A stretch of DNA of 19,618 bases from Vavraia culicis subsp. floridensis (lineage: Eukaryota > Microsporidia > Pleistophoridae): assembly GCF_000192795.1 (NCBI RefSeq), contig NW_007360676.1, positions 1 through 19,618 on the forward strand, read 5' to 3'. The notes under the pieces were generated by a model. It saw nothing but the letters and a program-made list of their open reading frames with translations, ran no database searches and was not told where the DNA came from. Within the stretch, counting starts at the first letter, position 1, and every line of letters starts with the position of its first letter. A program made the translations under genes and the position numbers. Below are positions 16,541 to 19,618 of the stretch, in pieces.

Positions 16541-18589
16541 AAGGAAATGAGTAGCAAAAAATGTCGATAGTGATATTATTTAACATTTGCATATGAGAGA
16601 CAAATCTTTTAATGTGTTGTTTGTGATATAGAAGCGTAAGACGTAGCCAAAGTTGTATGCAAACTCATCATCACCTCATATAAATATATGGCAACTCGAA
16701 AGCTGATTGATTAGTTCGTGAGAAAAAATATTTATCCCTTCTAGGAACAAACAAGTTTTAATTTCAACTATTTGCACTGAATAAAGAGTCAGAAGTTGTT
16801 ACCTGATTCATTTTTCCCGGCCTTGTTCCGTCGTTCCCTGCAATAAGCACCAAAATTACATGATTGCTAAGCAAAAATTAATCTATCAACCACTATAAAA
16901 GAATTATAAATAAGTGGAAGTAGTTGGGAAACAATAGCATGACATATTGAAGGAAAAAAGTGCCTTTTAACGGGTAAGCCGATCTTATTTTTTTTTCAAA
17001 CGGAAATACCGGTTGGTAACTTATACAAGAATACCTCAGTTGTAGAGGATGTTTAAAACATACTCACATAAAAAGCTCCTCTAAGCAATTAATACATGAA
17101 CAATGTACACGAGTTTAGTACATTATTCATAGTATTTGGTGTTGATAACGCAGAATATTAATTTACAAGTGCGGTAAAATAGCAGCAACTATTATTCGTA
17201 AGAGATAAGGAATCATAATGGGAATTTATAATACTATGTGCATAGCATTAATGATGAGTATACTTGTCCATTTACGTGTAGCAGAAAATAAATTCTATAG
17301 TTCGATTTCTAGCAAACCAAGAAATGATGTTATCAAAAAAGTAATATCAGAGATCTCGAAATAGAAGTGTCTACAAAAATGTTGCTTGTCTATGTCATGG
17401 ATCTTCTCATAATAGAAAAATGCGTACGCAAAAATAAGGTAGAATATGGCTAAGAAAACGGTAAAATTGGACGATTTGCAAATAAAAAAATTTTAAAATA
17501 ATTATAACTTCAATATTTTTATATATCATAGTAAATAAGCTGTTGTCATTGCGATTTTTTATGCATTTCTTTGAAAAGTACCTTATAAAGCATTTCTTAG
17601 ATTTGTCATCATTACATGAAAAAGTGCATTTGTGTATTTCATTGATGCATATTTAAATGCAATTGAATACCTCAAAGTCTAAAAAATAGCACAAATCTCT
17701 TGGATATGAGATTACACAGAAATATCTAATTTGGTAAATTACAAAAAAAGATTGTGTGACGAAATAGATACACGGTTACTCGATAGGTAATCGCTACAAT
17801 TCATCCATTTCAAAAGTAGTATGTATAATTATCTGCAATTTTAGATAATTGTGGTTCAATAAAATTGATACTAATCGATATGAGTCTATACTTCAAATGT
17901 TCTTCTAGAGATGCGACAAGAGCGTCTAGTCTACAAGACAAATCCTGCCAAGAATGTAAACTTTATGCTGTTCATTTTGTTTAAACTGCTAGTGCTATAT
18001 TTATTAGAACTAAGCCATTTATACACCAGAAAATACAATGGATCATATAGTACTGAATAAAATATTTTTAATTCACTTTTCCTAATAGCACTTTGCTATC
18101 TTTTTATGGATATGCCTGTTCTATAATCGAGTTGCATGGAGCGATATTTGTGGACATTTCAAAATTTTTCATTTACCAGATATGGTTCGATCATCTATGT
18201 GCAGCAAGGATGGTGTATAATATTTTGGGTGCAACAGTGAAAACGAAAGCAACTAAATGCTAAATATAAGATAAGACGTAAAAATAAAGAAAATATTATG
18301 TGGTTACAAAATTAATGAATACCCAATCAGGGTATCATGTCCATGTAAAACGCCAAATTCGTGAAAGCCCAGGATTGAATAAAGAAATTCGGTTTATCAT
18401 CGGTCTTTGTTTGTTTCAGAATTAAAACACACGCATTCAACATAATTTTTCATCCAAAGCACAATTTCGTGTACACAAGACATAAAATGAAGAAATAAAT
18501 TCTGGTTAAATGTTTTTCGATAATGTATGATAGAATAAGAAAAAGTTACTGATTGGGATATCCAAGGATGACACCTCATTATGTGTATA
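16541..18589. other. 2-kb AT-rich gene-free stretch
   Basis: No credible gene on either strand; composition is visibly more AT-rich than the left half of the window. One perfect hairpin, AATTATCT/AGATAATT (17827-17834 with 17843-17850, 8-nt loop), is noted. No transposon ends or tandem repeats are seen. Confidence 0.4.
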
Positions 18590-18591
18590 TA

Positions 18592-18601
18592 CCATATATG
18601 G
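18592..18601 (+). promoter_or_regulatory. CArG box (CCATATATGG)
   Basis: A perfect CC(A/T)6GG element within a 14-bp palindrome (18590-18603), 40 bp upstream of the secreted-protein ATG and just before its TATA box. MADS-box (SRF/Mcm1-type) proteins bind such sites. About one match is expected by chance in this window, so position is the main support. Confidence 0.35.
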
Positions 18602-18613
18602 TAGTACTAACTG

Positions 18614-18621
18614 TATATAAA
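18614..18621 (+). promoter_or_regulatory. TATA box (TATATAAA)
   Basis: TATATAAA ends 19 bases before the ATG at 18641, implying a very short 5' leader or a start site almost at the ATG, as is common in microsporidia. Confidence 0.55.
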
Positions 18622-18640
18622 GAGATAGAAAACAGCAACC

Positions 18641-19618
18641 ATGTCTTTTGCTACCAACCAAATTATTATTTGTGTCTGTCTTCTCATGACAAATATCAAC
18701 TGCGCCTATAACCAATATGGAAGGCCATACTATGCATCGCAAGGTAATAATCTGAACACTGCGCGATTATACAACAATGGTGGATTAAATCCAGTTGTAC
18801 CATCACGAGTCGATTTTGATGTGGACTTTCATGTAACGGGCCAACCACATGTTAATGCACATGAATATGTTAGCGCGTTTCCAGTGAATGTCGACGGACG
18901 CGTGAATTTTCATGCTTCTGAGGGTTTAGGATACGATGGTCAGAATCATTATCAGTATCCGCCACCATTACCGGTTCCTGGTCCTACCACTTATAATTAT
19001 ATGCCGTATGGACCACCACCTATTCCAATGTATCCTGGATACGCGTACCAACAACCACCAGTATACCCGCCAAATGTGTATCAACCGGGAGGTATGGCTG
19101 GGTTTCATGCACATGAGCAAATGCCACCGTATAATGGAAACATGAACTACAGACCGATGAATGTCTATCGACAGCAGGATCAACCAATGGCTGATGGTAA
19201 TATCGGTACCTCAATGGCCAGAGGCATAGTACAAGGACTGCAATCGTTTGCTAGAATGGTATACCAACAACAAGAGAGGTATTGGAATGCGGTATCATCA
19301 CTTGATGGTAACGTTGGTCGAGATGCTACTACAGTAGATGAAACTGGTGGACTGCGAGGCGATTTATCTAATCTATACGTTTTTGAACGAACGCCATTAG
19401 TACAGACAAACACGAAGTTTACGGTCATACCAATCGATATTCTTTCAGATTTTTATGTGTCGAACAAAAAGTTCGTTGAGTTTGTCAAACTTCAAGCATC
19501 AAAAATGCCCATAACGAAGAGTCTGTTACTTCGTGACGCTGGCGCATCATCTTCGGCTAGGATCGGTAATATTAAACATGCTGTGAGATCCTTCCGTGAT
19601 CAAGCTATGAATGAAGGA
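18641..19618 (+). CDS. Secreted Pro/Tyr/Gly-rich protein, 3' end outside the window
   Basis: Not recognised. The frame is open for 326 codons from ATG 18641 to the last base. Residues 1-21 form a signal peptide (hydrophobic IIICVCLLM, likely cleavage near NINCA/YN). In order: an Asn/Tyr-rich stretch; a segment at 54-93 with paired VDFDVDFHV and VNVDGRVNFHA phrases that may be a degenerate repeat; a Pro/Tyr/Gly/Met-rich low-complexity region at about 105-180 (PPPLPVPGP, YGPPPIPMYPG, QQPPVYPP); then a less biased domain from about 190. The last 80 residues (LYVFERTPLVQTNTKFTVIP onward) look globular, without a known fold. I see no Cys after the signal peptide, which argues against a typical PTP1-like polar tube protein. 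A spore-wall, polar-tube or other secreted role is inferred only. Confidence 0.85.
   Translation, partial: MSFATNQIIICVCLLMTNINCAYNQYGRPYYASQGNNLNTARLYNNGGLNPVVPSRVDFDVDFHVTGQPHVNAHEYVSAFPVNVDGRVNFHASEGLGYDGQNHYQYPPPLPVPGPTTYNYMPYGPPPIPMYPGYAYQQPPVYPPNVYQPGGMAGFHAHEQMPPYNGNMNYRPMNVYRQQDQPMADGNIGTSMARGIVQGLQSFARMVYQQQERYWNAVSSLDGNVGRDATTVDETGGLRGDLSNLYVFERTPLVQTNTKFTVIPIDILSDFYVSNKKFVEFVKLQASKMPITKSLLLRDAGASSSARIGNIKHAVRSFRDQAMNEG

Noticed and set aside
18968..19428. Three minus-strand ORFs at the right end
   Set aside because: They are antisense to the 326-codon secreted-protein frame, which has a signal peptide, a TATA box and a coherent composition.

Overview
The window looks like a gene-sparse nuclear chromosome segment of a microsporidian, or a similarly reduced fungal relative. 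The recognisable proteins are eukaryotic and short or divergent for their families: a YEATS protein of 164 aa, a PKA regulatory subunit of 311 aa with a decayed second cyclic-nucleotide domain, and a nucleoporin without FG repeats. Several start codons follow a CCC/CCCC run by a few bases, a start-site motif described in microsporidia. Genes are single or separated by 0.5-2 kb of AT-rich DNA, which fits the larger-genome Trachipleistophora/Vavraia type better than Encephalitozoon. The species is an inference; I cannot run a search.

Layout. 1-188 (-): 5' part of a secreted protein. 1196-1405 (+): possible tiny spliced gene. 1507-1767 (-): probable small spliced gene, divergent from RPB10 at 1781-1999 (+) with only 13 bp between the start codons. 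3234-3677 (-): Nup54-like nucleoporin in a region of extreme strand asymmetry. 4144-4331 (+): small gene-like segment whose frame breaks once. 4466-5401 (-): PKA regulatory subunit, with a 24-bp and a 16-bp perfect palindrome upstream. 6784-7422 (-): bZIP factor. 7632-7871 (-): small single-pass membrane protein. 9311-9490 (+): small ORF with a CCCC start motif. 11176-11730 (+): Rho/Rac-type GTPase with altered catalytic and tail residues. 13033-13527 (-): YEATS protein (Yaf9/GAS41 type). 15047-16066 (-): RNF121/RNF175-type membrane RING E3 ligase. 18641-19618 (+): secreted Pro/Tyr-rich protein running off the window, with a TATA box and a CArG box. Between these lie long AT-rich spacers.

The genes do not form an operon or one pathway. 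They are housekeeping genes (transcription, nuclear pore, chromatin reading, cAMP and Rho signalling, ER/Golgi ubiquitination) flanked by two lineage-specific secreted proteins. The points most worth following are three: the divergent RPB10/spliced-gene pair sharing one C4/G4 tract; the single-pocket PKA-R with large palindromes upstream; and the unrecognised secreted protein at the right edge.
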